Source: Owenia fusiformis | Taxonomy: Eukaryota > Annelida > Polychaeta > Sabellida > Oweniidae | Reading direction: 5' to 3' | DNA length: 64,000 nt | Assembly (NCBI GenBank): GCA_903813345.2 | Contig: CAIIXF020000011.1 | Span: forward strand, 15,669,754-15,733,753 | In this document: positions 44,039 to 58,200 of the stretch, piece after piece | Position numbering within the stretch: the first letter of the stretch is position 1 | Layout of the letters: every line of letters starts with the position of its first letter | Notes under the pieces: generated by a model | The model's database searches: none | What the model saw: the letters and a program-made list of their open reading frames with translations, nothing else | What the model was told of the DNA's origin: nothing | Position numbers and translations under genes: made by a program

Positions 44039-47000
44039 TTAAACCCCTACAAAAGCTATTAAAGATGCATTTGAGCACAATGAGATTTTATAAGCACCAA
44101 CATTTGAAAATCATCCGTAATACTCAGAGGGATGGTTAGCTGAGTTTATAGTACATTATTAAAATGGCTGATTCTTGAAAAGTGTTTTCGCAAAATTGAA
44201 TCTTGATGTTCACTTTGAAATATAACACTGTACTTAATCCTAAAACACAGAAATTTCATTTAGACAAATATACCACATATTGATTCATTTCTATAATTAC
44301 AATGTCATTTTATCTCTTAAATTTAAGGATAATACTACATGTGAAATCTGAAAAAAATTCTACTTGAAACATCTGTATCTTTCACTTGTAGTTGAAAAAT
44401 CCCCTTATCAAGCAATTAAAAGATGATGTCCTTATTATGATTCCCTCCTTGAACCCCAATACCAACCATACCCCGTTCCTCCATGTTTTTTTTAAATTTA
44501 AATACTTTTGCATCAATCAATTTGGAATTTGGTAGACGAATAGAAAAAATAGATTTGCCTTCTTCATTTTAATGAAAATCACTAATCAAAGTCATTATCA
44601 ACGAAATCATTTTTTTAATTTAAATTATAAATGAAATTAACTTTACTATTACGCATGCGACTGTTCAGATTAAGACACCATCCGTAACTAATACATTAAG
44701 CAGTATCTTCGATAAAAAAATGCCGCACTTGTTTATGGTTGAACAGAACTAATAATCTTCACAGATTTATCAAATAATCAAACAAATCTAAGCCCATCAG
44801 AAAAATGTTAGAAAAGATATGACGATAAAACAAGGCATTGATTGGTAGATTTTCTATGAAAGGATGTTGACAACTTAGAGACTAAAATAACTTTCAGAAG
44901 AAAAACAACTCAGCAAATATCGTGAAAGATTTTAGATAGCTCGATATCATGTCATTTTCTATTAAATATGACTGAAGCTGAAGATAAAGAATACAATTTA
45001 GTATCTGAGAATGAGTTGCTAGCTCCGTCTTATTCAGTCGCAAGCCTGTCATTAATCTGTCGGGAAAATTACACATGACTTAAATGTAGCAATCACAATA
45101 ATTACTTAAGTTCTATCTTGTCCAATTTCAACTATATTATCAAGTAAACACATCTGCAAATCACAGGAAAAGTTCACTGGTTTTTAATCTTTAATTATTC
45201 TCTCAAAAAATGTGAATCAAATCCCTTAAAACCATCATGGTGGTTATCATGGGTTTCTAATTTCTAGCAAAGAAGCGTGAAACTATACTGGTCATAGTAT
45301 AAAACACAACAAGGCATTAACATGCAAAATATCACTGCCTGCCATTTGTTACACACACTGACTGCCAAATGCCATTTGTTACAGATGCCGACTGCCAAAC
45401 ACCAACTGCCAAACACTGTCCACAAAAGACATATAACAACATGTCAACTCAGTGGTGGTGACTTAAAAATATACTGGTCAAAGTATATAATACAGAAATA
45501 GAGTGGAAAAGAGTAGAACTGGCAAATAACAAATTGAACAAACTGGAAAATAACACCTTAGATTATATACAACAAAAAGGAACAAGAAATCGAGTTAGTT
45601 CATTCAATTTTAGAGAGAATCACATGGAATTAGCAAGACTTGCTGTCATTCACCAGTACCCATGGTACTATACTTCTACTTAATTTGGCGTTATTTATTT
45701 TGGCAGATTTGCTGTTTTGAACCTTTGGCAGCTGGGTAATTTGGTAGACTTGCGATAATACAATGTAATAATGGTACTAATTAATACATGATACTAAAAT
45801 TACTGGGGAATATGGCAGCAATAATTTGACGGAATTTAACGATTTGACGGAACTGCCAAATGAAAATGGCCGCCAAATTACGTAGGAATACAGTAACCAT
45901 GCTTTGTATCATTATGCAATCAATCATAGGTGCTCAATAACAGTAAGCCATGTAGTAGATTTCCTTTCTGTATGTTTTTCAAACAGATTTACACAGATTC
46001 TATGCAAATGTGGTTAAACTCGCCCTGGGGAGTATATCAGATTGATCACATGTGATATTTCAAAGTAGTTACAAAAGAAGAAGAAGTCAGGTTTGTTAAA
46101 TAGCATTTTCAACCAGGTTTTCATCATAGTGTGGATATTTAGGTTAAACCTTAGGTTATCCTTAAAAACTGTCCATTCATACATGATAATACCTCACAGA
46201 AATTATATATGGTACATGTTTTACCTAATATATTGGCATATTGAAGGATATCACCACAATATACTCCGAAAAACCAATATGCTGAAGATATTGTGACGAT
46301 ATACTCAGCTCGTTAATTTTTTGTGAAAATTATTTTTCAATGGTATTATACATTTAGTACACTTAGGATAATAATTTATAAGTATAATAGGGAGTTTAAA
46401 CTTACAAATAAAATCAAAACGCCAACCTATATGAATGACCAATCGCCCATATAAATACATCGTTTAAATATTTTCCATTCGCGTTTAGGTTTTGAAAAAA
46501 CATTGCAAGCTGAAACTCCCTAATATTTGTTCCCTTCGCTCTCTCGTGCCGAAATCAATATAACATCATCGATAAAATGATATTACTCAAAATCAAAGGA
46601 TATCCTATGAATATATGATTTTTAAACACAATAAGGGCATGGGGAGTATCCATGAAATTGCAGTATCCATGAAATTGCAGTATCCATATACATGTAATAG
46701 TTCTATGCTAAACTCTAATAACACCAACATTCAACAATTGTAAAAAAGATGATGCCTATCAATCCATTGGATTTAACACTTGAATAGACCAAGTATAGTT
46801 CATCAGCATGAAAATATGCTTTATATTATCAGTAAGACAACCTAAGGGTACCATTATTATATCATTAGACCCAAAGCTCACATAGATCATAATCTATGAT
46901 AGATTAACAATTGACTTTTTGACCTCCAAGGTACATCTCATCCACTCGATCACAGACAGGTTAATTCAGTGGAAAATCATGGCCTTTTGCTATAAGCTCT

Positions 47001-47064
47001 ATTCTGATACTCAGATAAGCTCTGCCTTACTAAGTACTAATGAGGGACTGCAAGAGCCACAATC
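44039..47064. other. No gene seen; long upstream intron or intergenic
   Basis: One ATGTCACCACC repeat (copy E) and otherwise plain AT-rich DNA. At 45.68-45.90 kb ttatttggcg/gccaaattacg words recur in both orientations (decayed inverted element). No exon compatible with the missing N-terminus of the kinase was recognised. Confidence 0.5.
45309..45473 (+). repeat. ATGTCACCACC repeat, copy E
   Basis: aaggcattaacatgcaaaat, then tgccatttgttac appears twice because of an internal ~30-bp duplication, then gactgccaaacaccaactgc, aacatgtcaactc and ggtggtgac. Confidence 0.85.
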
Positions 47065-48205
47065 TCTCCCAAATCTACAAGTACAAGTTTACCTCTCAGA
47101 AATCTACAAGTTTACCTCTCAGAAATCTACAAGTTTACATCTCAGAAATCTACAAGTTTACATCTCAGAAATGTACACATTTACCTCTCACAAATCTACA
47201 TGTTTACCTAAATCTAAAAGTTTACCTCTCACAACTCATAAATCTACAAGTTTACCTCTCACAATCTACAACTTTACCTTTCGCAAATCTACAAGTTTAC
47301 CTCTCACAACTCACAAGATGACCTTCATAAATCTACAAGTTCACCTTTCACAAATCTACAAGTTTACCTTCATAAATCTACAAGTTTACCTTTCACAAAT
47401 CTATAAGTTTACCTTCATAAATCTACAAGTTTACCTTTCACAAATCTATAAGTTTACCTTCATAAATCTACAAGTTTACCTCTCACAACTCACAAGATGA
47501 CCTTCATAAATCTACAAGTTCACCTTTCACAAATCTACAAGTTTACCTTCATAAATCTACAAGTTTACCTTTCACAAATCTATAAGTTTACCTTCATAAA
47601 TCTACAAGTTTACCTTTCACAAATCTACAAGTTTACCTTCATAAATCTACAAGTTTACCTTTCACAAATCTATAAGTTTACCTTCATAAATCTACAAGTT
47701 TACCTTTCACAAATCTATAAGTTTACCTTCATAAATCTACAAGTTTACCTCTCACAACTCACAAGATGACCTTCATAAATCTACAAGTTCACCTTTCACA
47801 AATCTACAAGTTTACCTTCATAAATCTACAAGTTTACCTTTCACAAATCTATAAGTTTACCTTCATAAATCTACAAGTTTACCTTTCACAAATCTACAAG
47901 TTCACCTTTCAAAAATCTACAAGTTTACCTCTCTCAACTCACAAATCTACAAGTTTACCTTCATAAATCTACAAGTTTACCTTTCACAAATCTACAAGTT
48001 TACCTTCATAAATCTACAAGTTTACCTTTAACAAATCTACAAGTTTACCTCTCACAATTCACAAATCTACAAGTTTACCTTCATAAATCTACAAGTTTAC
48101 CTTTAACAAATCTACAAGTTTACCTCTCACAACTCACAAATCTACAGGTTTACCTTCATAAATCTAAAAGTTAACCTCTCACAAATCTACAAGTTTACAT
48201 CTAGA
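47065..48205. repeat. 22/23-bp satellite with higher-order structure
   Basis: Alternating units ctacaagtttaccttcataa-at (22) and ctacaagtttacctttcaca-aat (23) make a 45-bp dimer. Larger blocks begin caactcacaagatgaccttc at about 47308, 47488 and 47757. Because 45 is a multiple of three, plus-strand frames stay open as a 15-residue repeat (INLQVYLSQIYKFTF); nothing else suggests coding. Confidence 0.95.
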
Positions 48206-48464
48206 GTAAGATGGCTCTGGGACTGCTCGCCATAGCTTTTCTTGAATGAACAATATCAGTCATTGACCTTAGATCACGTACATACACTCTGATGTGAAGT
48301 CATCCAAATTTTACAAGGTTAACATTTCCAATCGCAAAAGAAGTATTCTATCCAATTTCAAAAAAGTGCACAATCGACACTCTTTGAGTTACAATTATGA
48401 GATAATTGTTTGATCTATCCTTGCCTAATCAAAAAATATAGTCTATCATAATTGAGCTACTCTA

Positions 48465-48604
48465 TCAAAATAAAAGTTTTTCACCATTCTGAGCACTTTT
48501 TAAGTGATTTTGGCCATTTTTGGACCAAAATTGTCACAAGTGAACCCCCTGGAATTTTTCAAAAAGTGAACCCCCCCTTGGCAAATCCTGGCTACGGGCC
48601 TGAG
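48465..48604. mobile_element. CAGGCCCGTAGCC-family element, right half
   Basis: ttctgagcactttttaagtg, gtgaaccccctggaattttt, gtgaaccccccc, ttggcaaatcctggctacgg-gcctg. The right end is complete; the left end is not recognised. Confidence 0.75.
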
Positions 48605-49591
48605 CTGTTACCATCAAAGTTACTACCGAAGTCACCATGACTTAATGATACTGACAGCTACTGGCACCCACATGAAAATTGATATTTAAATCCATGTCTC
48701 TATCAATTACAGCACCTTAACTTTCACTTTCAACATATTCAATTGCCACCAATGTGTCAGTTATAATTTAAAAAAAGGAATAATTTATATTCTTACAAGT
48801 TAATGACAGTTTTTCTTGGAAAACACTCAGATTTGAGAGAACATAAAAATTATCCCATCAGCTTGTCCACTCACGTGCCAACCTGGAAGAGCTAATTACG
48901 ATGTAGCACACTTTAAGTGCTATAAGGTTTACAGGTTTCTACGCACCTGTCAAAGTAAGCCAATGACAAGAAACAACATCACTAAAAATCTTTATCAATA
49001 CGAAAAAATTATCAATACGACTTTCGGCTGTTGGCTACCGGATTAACCTACTATTTTATGACCAACTCATTTGTATATGAATAGAATAGTGGCAGGTTCT
49101 GTTCATATTTAAATTAATTGACCATGAAATAGTAAGTTCATCTAGTAGCCAACAGCCTAAAGTTGCATTCATTTGCGAATACACGGTAAGAAATTCACTG
49201 TCTGCCAATGAATGTGGCCTCTGACCTTCCACAACCTTAAAAACTAGCATGTGACCTTTGATGGAACTTATGACCAATCATGAATAAATTAAAATTGATA
49301 AAAATTTTACCAAGATTATTTGAACATATAATGTCATGAAAGTATCGACGGTAATCTTCGTCACTTTCTGTGATTGGGAAATAAATTCCGGCGTAAATTA
49401 TTGTGTTCATTGTACCTTCTGATTTTGGATAAGTAACAAGTCAGATTTATATACATATTTATTATGTGAACCTTTTGCAAAAGTGACCAACTTTGTGTCA
49501 CACTCTACAAAGCAAGCTATCTGATTGGTTTGTTGAATGGCACACTATAAAATAATATATTCTCATGTACTAGCCAATGAAATTGAGGTAA

Positions 49592-49726
49592 ACAAGGCAT
49601 TAAAATGCAAAATGTTTCCACATAGACATCATGCTGCAGACATCATGTTACAGATGCTGAATGCCAAACAGAGTCCATAGAAAAGTTAAAGACTAACAAA
49701 ATGTCACCATTTCTGTTGGTTATATA
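49592..49726 (+). repeat. ATGTCACCACC repeat, copy F
   Basis: aaggcattaaaatgcaaaat, gtttccac, then gatgctgaatgccaaacag and aacaaaatgtcaccat; more decayed than copies D and E. Confidence 0.7.
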
Positions 49727-50735
49727 TTGAATTTTCTACAGTACATGTTCACTGAAACTCAAAAAGGGTAGATGACAGTCTCTTTTAAAGAAGCAAAATC
49801 AATGAAATTGCATCTTAAGTAGAGTGAAGCAAATGAAGATATTTTTGAGATGACAATTTTATCACTTAACAATTATATAACTCAATGTGAACTTAGAAGA
49901 TAAACCATCACGTTTAGTTCCACATGGCATAACACTGTAGAAATGGATAGATTAAATTAACCCAAATATGGATAAAATAGTTATTCAACCAATCCAAGCA
50001 TGACGAACTAAGCTTTGTATACTTGTAATTTCAACAGTAGATGGTTTGCCTGTTTCTAAAGCAACACTCAATTCATGTTTTTTTTCACATCATTTAGCCA
50101 CACAAACTCAATGATTATGTAATTTACTGGAATCTTTTCATTTTACAATAATAACCTTGATTTAACCCATATTTTATTTATTTTTGAGGTTTCTGATAAA
50201 ATCACTGTGGTGCTTCACCTAAGGGTTGGAAACCCGTAGGTGTAATCGATGTGTAGAATAATTATAGAGGGAGGACGTTGATAAAGAAAAATCAAGTTAC
50301 ATTATGGTATTCATTCAAATACGCATCACACCTTTATGTTTCCCTAGAAACATGACTATGAAGAATTGAGATGGTATTATTCCGATTTATCAGATTCTCT
50401 CTTTTACCTTAAGCTATTCAAAGAGATAGTAGAGACTGCGGATCTCAAAATGAGATGGCATGATTATCTTGATATCAAATATTACTCGAAATGGATTCCT
50501 GTGATGCTAAATGTACTTTTACATACATGAACCTTCTTGAGTTTCATTATTCAATATCCATATACAAAATAATACCCCTGTATTTGGACCATCTTTACAG
50601 ATCATAGCCTGCTATCTGTTCCTTTCTAGTTATCAATAGTTTGCAAACAGAACGATGTGATGAGCGTAGACTACTTTCAAAGAAGAACAGTTGGAAATGA
50701 TATCTGTATGATTTATAAAACAAGGTGTATATCGA

Positions 50736-50906
50736 ACAGTGAAACCTGTAAAGTGGAACACCTCTATAAGTGGAACACCTCTGTTAATGCAAGTCCCAAA
50801 ACCAACTGACATATTGTTAAATGAAGCTCTATAAGTGGAATATCTCCCAAATGGAACGACTTATTAAAGGTACCAAAGATGTTCCATTTAGACAGGTTTT
50901 ACTGTA
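50736..50906. mobile_element. CAGTRAAACCTG-type MITE
   Basis: acagtgaaacctgtaaagtg and gaacacctctataagtgg at the left; gttccatttagacaggtttt-actgta at the right. Same subtype as the 27.3-kb copy. Confidence 0.88.
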
Positions 50907-51729
50907 TCTAAGGACCCTCCCACCCCTAAGTTTCTATTCCTCCCAGATGAGATAGATATTCTTCTTCAAGACTGTGGACCCCCACCCCCTTATCTATTTC
51001 TCCAACACATCACTTGTGGGGAGGTATGTAGTGAGGGGGGTCACAAGGGCTTGTAGCTAGACTAAGCTGAGAAAAAATAGACTGCCATTATCTTAACAGT
51101 AGGTACACGACTGTAGGTCTTTAAACTCATAATAACTATAAAACAAAGAATTTAATTTACCTATAGTATAAATAGAAGCCTTCTTAGTTCTAAGTTCTTA
51201 TTTTAGTGATAGTGAAACCCCCACAGCTTCTAATAACTAGTACAAATGGAGAAGTCAAATTTAGTTGATTAAGGTGGGCATAGGATGTTGATATTGACAA
51301 CCTTTGTGCCCATACATTCTAAAAAACATGGATATGAACCTGTAATAATAATAATAAGACCCCCATAGATCTGTTCCTCTCAATTGTTTTTTCCAGGGAC
51401 CCGATGACAACTACTTTCCTCACCTTTATACTATATCGGGCAAGTCGAAGATAAAAACTATCATCTAAGATCGAGGCAAAAAACAATAATAAACATAACC
51501 TTGTTCTAACCAATCTTCTTTGACATAATAGAGTGTGACATTGACTGGAAATGAGTCATTTATATCTAGGGCCATATCATAGGTCAATCTAATAATCCTA
51601 TTCTATTATACACAATGAAACCACTTATCCTGATATATGGGGTAATATATATAGGTGGTTTATAGCATCATTAATGTTGAAGCACGGATTTGAAATCCAT
51701 GGTTAAAGGCACCTTGGCATGCTACAGAG

Positions 51730-51900
51730 AGTATACAGAGGTGGATCTGAAAATCAAGGGGAGGGGAGGCCTAAAATGTCCCTCACTTGCACAATTCTTT
51801 TTACCTACATCTATGTGGGGATGTTTAGATTTTGGGCACTAACATTTCTTTGGACCCACCAAAGGGAGGGGGTCCCTCTCCCATATCTGTCACCGGTATA
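51730..51900. mobile_element. GGATC-ended element
   Basis: cagaggtggatctgaaaatc aagggga at the left; ggtccctctcccatatctgt-caccggta at the right, loosely inverted. Related in end sequence to 31.36 and 54.15 kb. Confidence 0.5.
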
Positions 51901-52548
51901 TATGTGACATCCTATTTTTAAAGGCACCTAATCATTCTACAACAAATGTTTAAAGTTATCGATCTATGCAGATAAAATAATCTTTTTAAAGGCACACAAT
52001 AATTCTACAATATTAAAGGTACCATTGATCATCTTACAACATCACACATTTAAGGCACCTGGTTAACACCCAGGATCACAAATATGAACATTGCTTTGAT
52101 GATAAGATCCTTTAACCTATTTGTCACCTCAGTATAAAATCTATATCATTAACTTGAGCAAGAGGTATTTACTCTACCATTGTAATATAAACCACTAATT
52201 GACTATTATGTTTATATTAGTTTATATTTCAGTCTATATAACATTACATGACAATAACAATTAACGTCCATCAAGAGTTCTCCATAGTTTTTCCTCATTT
52301 GGTTCAAAGCTCAAAAGATGAATCATAAAAAATAAATAATTATACAATGATGGCTCATAAAATACTTATGATTGCACCTTTAAAAATCTGTTTTTACAAG
52401 TCATTGACCTTTAATATTATTAGCTGTTAATGCAGCCTACAATAACACAAGTATGCTAGGAAAATACATTATTTTACTTATATTACATTGTCTATTTTAA
52501 TGTGATAGAGCAATTTCCTGTATTAACAACACATAAAATAATAAAAAC

Positions 52549-52777
52549 ATACCGTAATAGCCGTACTAAGGGCCCATCCATACATATCATTATTGTAAAA
52601 ATATGCTGTTACTTTCGTTGCAAATAAGGCATTTTTGGCAAGAAAAATTCCCATACATGAAACTCCCGGGGATTTTTGACTTCTCTCATATATGGGCGCT
52701 CTTTGTAATGGGTTACAATAGGAATTTCAATTTCAAAAGTGCCCTGGGCGCTTATTACGGCATACGAATACGGTATA
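52549..52777. mobile_element. ATACCGTA inverted-repeat element
   Basis: ataccgtaatagccgtacta agggccc at the left; gggcgcttattacggcatac gaatacggtat at the right: ~30-bp imperfect terminal inverted repeats, 229 bp in all. Confidence 0.85.
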
Positions 52778-52910
52778 TGATCATATTCATCTGAAATTAT
52801 TAGAAATAAACATAGAAAAACTGAATTAATCACTCTCACAGAGCAATGACCTCAAGGACACCAACCACAGCATAACTAAATCAAAACATCTCAAAATTAA
52901 CTCATATAGC

Positions 52911-53020
52911 AGGCCAATAGCCAGCTTTTGCCAAGGGGGGGGGGGTCACTTTTCAGAAAATTCCAGGGGGCTCACATACAATTTTGTCCACCCCCTCAAA
53001 TCCCCTTGGCTATGGACCTA
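52911..53020. mobile_element. CAGGCCNATAGCC-family element, short
   Basis: caggccaatagccagctttt gccaag plus a G12 run, then cacttttcagaaaattccag, caaatccccttggctatgga-cct. About 105 bp. Confidence 0.75.
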
Positions 53021-53624
53021 CAGAGTCACATGATATGATGTGTGCATTGTTTCAAAATTCCATATCTTATATCTTTCATATATAAATGAACTCTTTGCGA
53101 GTGAAAAAACAAGAACATTGAATTTGTATTGTAGGGATGTAGCAATGTTACTTATAAGATGTGTACACATTTTAAGTATTTCTCCTCACAGCAATTAGAA
53201 GTCATTGATTACCACTTGAAATCTTGTATTGCTGAAGGGGATATTGTATGGTGTAATAAGGAAGCGTTTGGTTCAGCTTCATACTTTGTGAGGTTCCATG
53301 AAACTCAGGTAAATCTTTGTATATTGCGTTAAAAGCAAGGTATTAAACTTCAACAACGAGAACCTATCGTTGCCTTAAGTAGTTGTCACACTTGACCATT
53401 TGGGCTCACAATTTACCATTTGGACATTTATACTTTTTGTTTTTGATGTGAGGAGGGAGATAATATCGTCCTATAAAACTATTTGTTTGCCTACTGTGTG
53501 TCGATGTTGTGCGGCACTGTCTACCACAAAGTGGTGAATGGTGATCATGAGCCTACATTGCCTAACGTGATAGCTCAATATAAAGCATAACAAACCAAAA
53601 CCAAGAGCATGAAAGATGTTATAA

Positions 53625-53830
53625 ATCAAGAACAGATATCCAGGCATCAGGAACCAATGACAAATGATTGCCGAGGTACCAGGAACCACAGACAAATGGT
53701 TACCAAGTTAATCGGAACTAATGACAAATGCTTGTTGAGGTTACCAGGTTACAGGAACCAAAGATAATGGTTGTCAAGGTAACAGGAACTAAAAGTGAAT
53801 AGTTGTCAAGGTAGCATAACCTAAAAATTA
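53625..53830. repeat. Degenerate ~35-bp tandem repeat
   Basis: About six imperfect units of accaggaaccacagacaaat-ggttaccaag with drift in length and sequence. Confidence 0.8.
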
Positions 53831-54149
53831 GAAAATTACACAATACAAAAGTAAGTTTGATGAAGACAGTATTAAGAATTTCCTTTATGTAATAATTTGA
53901 TAAAATCTTATTCAAGAAGATTGACTGTCTATGGAACATTTCCACATAGATTTTTATCAGGAATTATGAACTCCTTTTTATTATTTTATTCTTCCAGGCC
54001 CTACATGAAGAAATGTGAAAAATGAAAAATGATGCTTTGTCATTTTTCATTTTTTAACTGTAAATACTTTTTGTAGTTGAGTAACTTCAGCATGCATTTT
54101 GCATAGAGTAGTGTTCCGTAAATTAATGAATGATAAATACATGGAAGAC

Positions 54150-54420
54150 ACTAGCGGATCTAGGGGGAACGCTGGGGGTACGCCCCCTCCCTTAAATTTT
54201 TCAAAATTTTTCTTTTAAAAAAAACCGATAAAATTATATGTTACAGTGTTAGAATTTCTCAGAAAATTTATCCAGAAGCCTATCTTCATGAAGTCATTCA
54301 TATTTTAATTGTTTGAAAATGCTCAGGTTGACCCAAAATTGCGCTCTATTTTCAAAATTTTTCAGGTCCATTCTCCCCCCCCCCCCATAGCGTATGCTGG
54401 ACATTAATGTTCGCGCATTT
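54150..54420. mobile_element. GGATC-ended element, uncertain limits
   Basis: cactagcggatctaggggga at the left; G-rich and matching C14-rich blocks (gggggtacgccccctccc; ttctcccccccccccccat) inside. The right end is not clear. Confidence 0.45.
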
Positions 54421-55167
54421 TTGGGATATATTAGCACCCCCTCTAGCATAAAATCCTGAAATATGATCGATGATGCCATGTGTTTTTCCATTTGGTTAGT
54501 AACACCAGGGAGCCTCTAAGACAGAAACAAGCTCTTCACCAAGTAATAAAATATGTAACTCAAGCTGAAATTTATCAACAAATGATGCGAACAAAATGAG
54601 AAAATCCATATGTGGATTATGCCATAAATTAAACAAGTTCAATATTAATAAATCTAAGTGTAGCGATTGTAAAGCTGATTTCAAGTTCATTATTTCCCAG
54701 AGCTTTTACGATCTAATATTTCCTTCCATTTTCAATGGCATCGTCCTAATATCTTCCGAGATGCTTCCCACGTATTATAGGATTTAGATTCATCGTTGGT
54801 GATTTCTTATTAAATCCCGAGATAGTGAAGATGGTATTCACTGCAGGTATATGGATATTTAGAATTCATCAAGTATATGCGGTTGGTTTAACCCCAGAGG
54901 CTTAAGGGATGGTATACAATTGTTTATACTTGTTGAATAACAAAGTTTATTTCCTATAGGAGGTTGGGGGTAAATGATGATTTCGTTAGTGAAAATATTT
55001 ATATACTGGTGAAATCATCTAGTTGTAAGCCCATGGTGAAATCCAAGGAACTGCCAGATCAAAATGCTCAAATATGGAACTAAACTTTATTTCTCTACAA
55101 CTACCGACATTTGGATTCGATCCTTTATAAAGCAATATTTTATATTTTTCAATCAGCTTTATACATA

Positions 55168-55209
55168 TTGTTGTGACAAATAAATAAATAAACAAATAAA
55201 TAAATAAAA
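55168..55209. repeat. (AAAT/AAAC)n microsatellite
   Basis: aaataaataaataaacaaat and aaataaataaa. Confidence 0.9.
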
Positions 55210-58200
55210 TTTAGGGTAATTTTTGGAAATAAAAAATACTGATGACTGATACTATATCCAATATTACTATACTCAGCCTCATGAAGGTTTATCTCATATT
55301 TCTATTGAAAATCCTCATTTAACCATACCAGATTTAACCTTACCATTATACCACTCAGCTAAAAAAAACATTTGCTTAACATTAGTCATCTGATCTTCAG
55401 ATTATTTCAGGTAACAATATTTATCTAAATGGCTTAAGATGTTTTTATCTCTCTTATGAGCTTTTTAAAAATCAGTAGTAGTTGACCTATAAATATTTTT
55501 GGGGTTATCTTCAACTGTTAGTCAATCAACCTTAAAACTTAGAACTTAGTTGGCTTTTGATCCACATACTTCTTGGACGACAGTCAATTGTTAGTTACTG
55601 ACTCAAACTCATATCTATTACTTTTTATAAGGAGATACTTCCTTTTGCCCAAAGGACTATTGGTTTTAATGAATTCAACTGCACGATCCCTAGAGGAAAG
55701 TCAAAGCCTTGTAATATGATACAAAAAGTGCACAAATACCACCAAAGGGGGAATTAAACCCTAGATGGAAAGTTAAATAAATCATTGTAGAAAACTGGTG
55801 TTCAATTGGGAGATTCTTAATGTAATTTAGACAAAAATGTCCCCCATTATGTGAGTTGATCTCTAGTGGGAGAAAATGATCGAATATAAATATTAGATTA
55901 AGATCAGCTCTGGAAAGTCAAGCTGGTTCACCTCCGCGAAATAGAAGGTTATCGTACATCAGACGATGATAAGGTACTCTATCAAAAGTTTTTTCAACAA
56001 TCAGTTTCTATTTTTCAGACCATTGTCAGGATATCAAATCTAATTATCATCAAAACTTATCAAATTAAAATACAACCCCAAAATGAAATCAGAAATTCAG
56101 CACCTTTTCGACACCAATTTGATTTATATTATTTTCCTTAATAATTTTGAATTGACCAACCGATTGATCATCTTGATTCACAAGGTTTTAGTTGCTCAAA
56201 CAACCTTGGAAATCGAGGATGCTGATTGGTCGCAAACTTCCCATAACAATGGGACAATTCAGTGGCTCATGTCATGCTTCTAACAAGTATGGATGGCTAC
56301 TTCAGCATATAAAGCTACACAGATTTGGACAATATAAGTATATATCACCATCATTTGCCACATGGCATATTGTAAAATTCTCAAAGTATAATCCCATTCT
56401 CAAATTTAGAGATAATGGGTTATTCTATCCAGAGGATTTCCAAATCTACTTGACAACCTGAAGACACTTCTGTTTGGGAATTGAAACACCCGACACCTCC
56501 TCACAGAATAATGGACGTAATAGATTGTCTACTGTTACAAAGTCCCTTTATAATAGCTCAGTAGAAAGTTTCCACACTCTAGACCCTTTGTAGTACCTGC
56601 TAGTCATTCATTTTTAACCAGATAATAAAGACGAGGCTCAATTTGAACCTACCACAAAAGTAAACAAAAATCAATAGGGTCTAATTAAATGTATCCAGGG
56701 AATTTCCAGGAGGAAGTAGGTGGAAATTTATCTAATCAATTAGGGTTAACCACAATAACAATTTTCAATGGTAAATAGTTAGGTTATATGTGTGGAAGAT
56801 ATTTTTCATTACCCTTTGCATTAGTTTGACTTTGCTTCTTAAAAGAATCAGTTTACAGTAAATCTCTAAACTCACTGGGCCAATCAGAGTTTGTCGTCAA
56901 AATAAGGACAACTTTTTATATATGGTCACATCCTCTTTGTGGGGGCGGGGCTACTCACTAGTAACTGTAATAAAGTCTCTATGAGGCAGAGGGTAGTATA
57001 TAACTCGACTCTGCGTGCAGGGCAATTTGTCAAGAATCGTCCATAGCCATATTGTTCTTTCTTAATAAATCTTCACAACAGAACAACAATGTCCTTATCA
57101 TTGATACTTGATCTATCATTATCTGTTTTTTAATAACAAGAAAGCGTAGTTTCCAACAAATTGCTGAGCTGATGCCCTCTTAATAGCATTTTAATAGGTA
57201 CTAAAATAGAAGCATCCTAATTATATCATTCGCTTCATAGTATTGTATCCTGAAGCTTAACATAATGTGATGTCTTTCATTTATCTGACGGATTTTAACT
57301 AAATGTAAGTGGCAACTAACCAAGCAGTCAAATCTTAGTAAATCAACATCATCCGTCAAAAATATGATTAATCTAGAAATATTAATTTGACCCCCTCCCT
57401 CCCCCACCCTGCAGTTGAAAACCTTTATTAGGGAGCTTGCACTGTTTTCCACAATCTAAATGAAAACATAAGCTATCTAAGCGATGCATTTGTATGGGCG
57501 TTTTGATTTTATATGCAAGCTTAAACTCCCTAATGTTAATTGCTGGGGGTGTGACTGCATTGTTAAGGAATATGATTGAATAGAGGTTGTAACGGGAGTA
57601 AATGCATAGTTCAATATATGGGTATGCGAGGTTTGTTTGTAATTACTTAGTTGTATCATTCTCCTCTTATCTTGGGAAAATCATTTCATAATTTCTGACA
57701 TTTCTATAGTAAACAGATTGACGTCTATATATAAAAACAAATATGTACACGTTGGAGCCATGCTAGAAATAATTTACTGATCAGTTTCACTGATTTTAAA
57801 GTTATAGTACTTTTAATCTATAGCCCCTAAAGAAGAATCGAGTTGTCCACCTTTCCATTTGTTTGTTGGTAAAAATATAATTTTTGATAACTCAAATACC
57901 AGTTGTCAGATTTGTTCAGATTTTATGTGATGACACCTCATTGGCATGGGACTCTGCTCAAGAAGTAATTCTGAATTCAAAATGGTTGCCATTTCTAAGA
58001 AAATGATTTTAGTATGGCAAGTAATATGGTGAAACATATGACCGTCTAAAATCAGTTGCCATACTAAACCTGGTCCTTTTATGACGTAATGCCTTGTGGT
58101 CACAAGATCTTTACTCAAGAAGTGTCTTGTCATGTCATGGATGTAGATTTTGCAAAACGAAGACAACAATAACTCTACTAACTTCTAGGTAACCCTCTAT

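Noticed and set aside
46919-47966. Plus-strand frames of 193, 90 and 66 codons with a 15-residue repeat
   Set aside because: They arise because the 45-bp satellite dimer is a multiple of three. No start context, domain or splice support.
54596-54787. Plus-strand frame with CGLCHK...CSDCK, looking like a small zinc ribbon
   Set aside because: 63 codons, lysine/asparagine-rich as expected of AT-rich DNA, no matching family, and no splice or promoter context.
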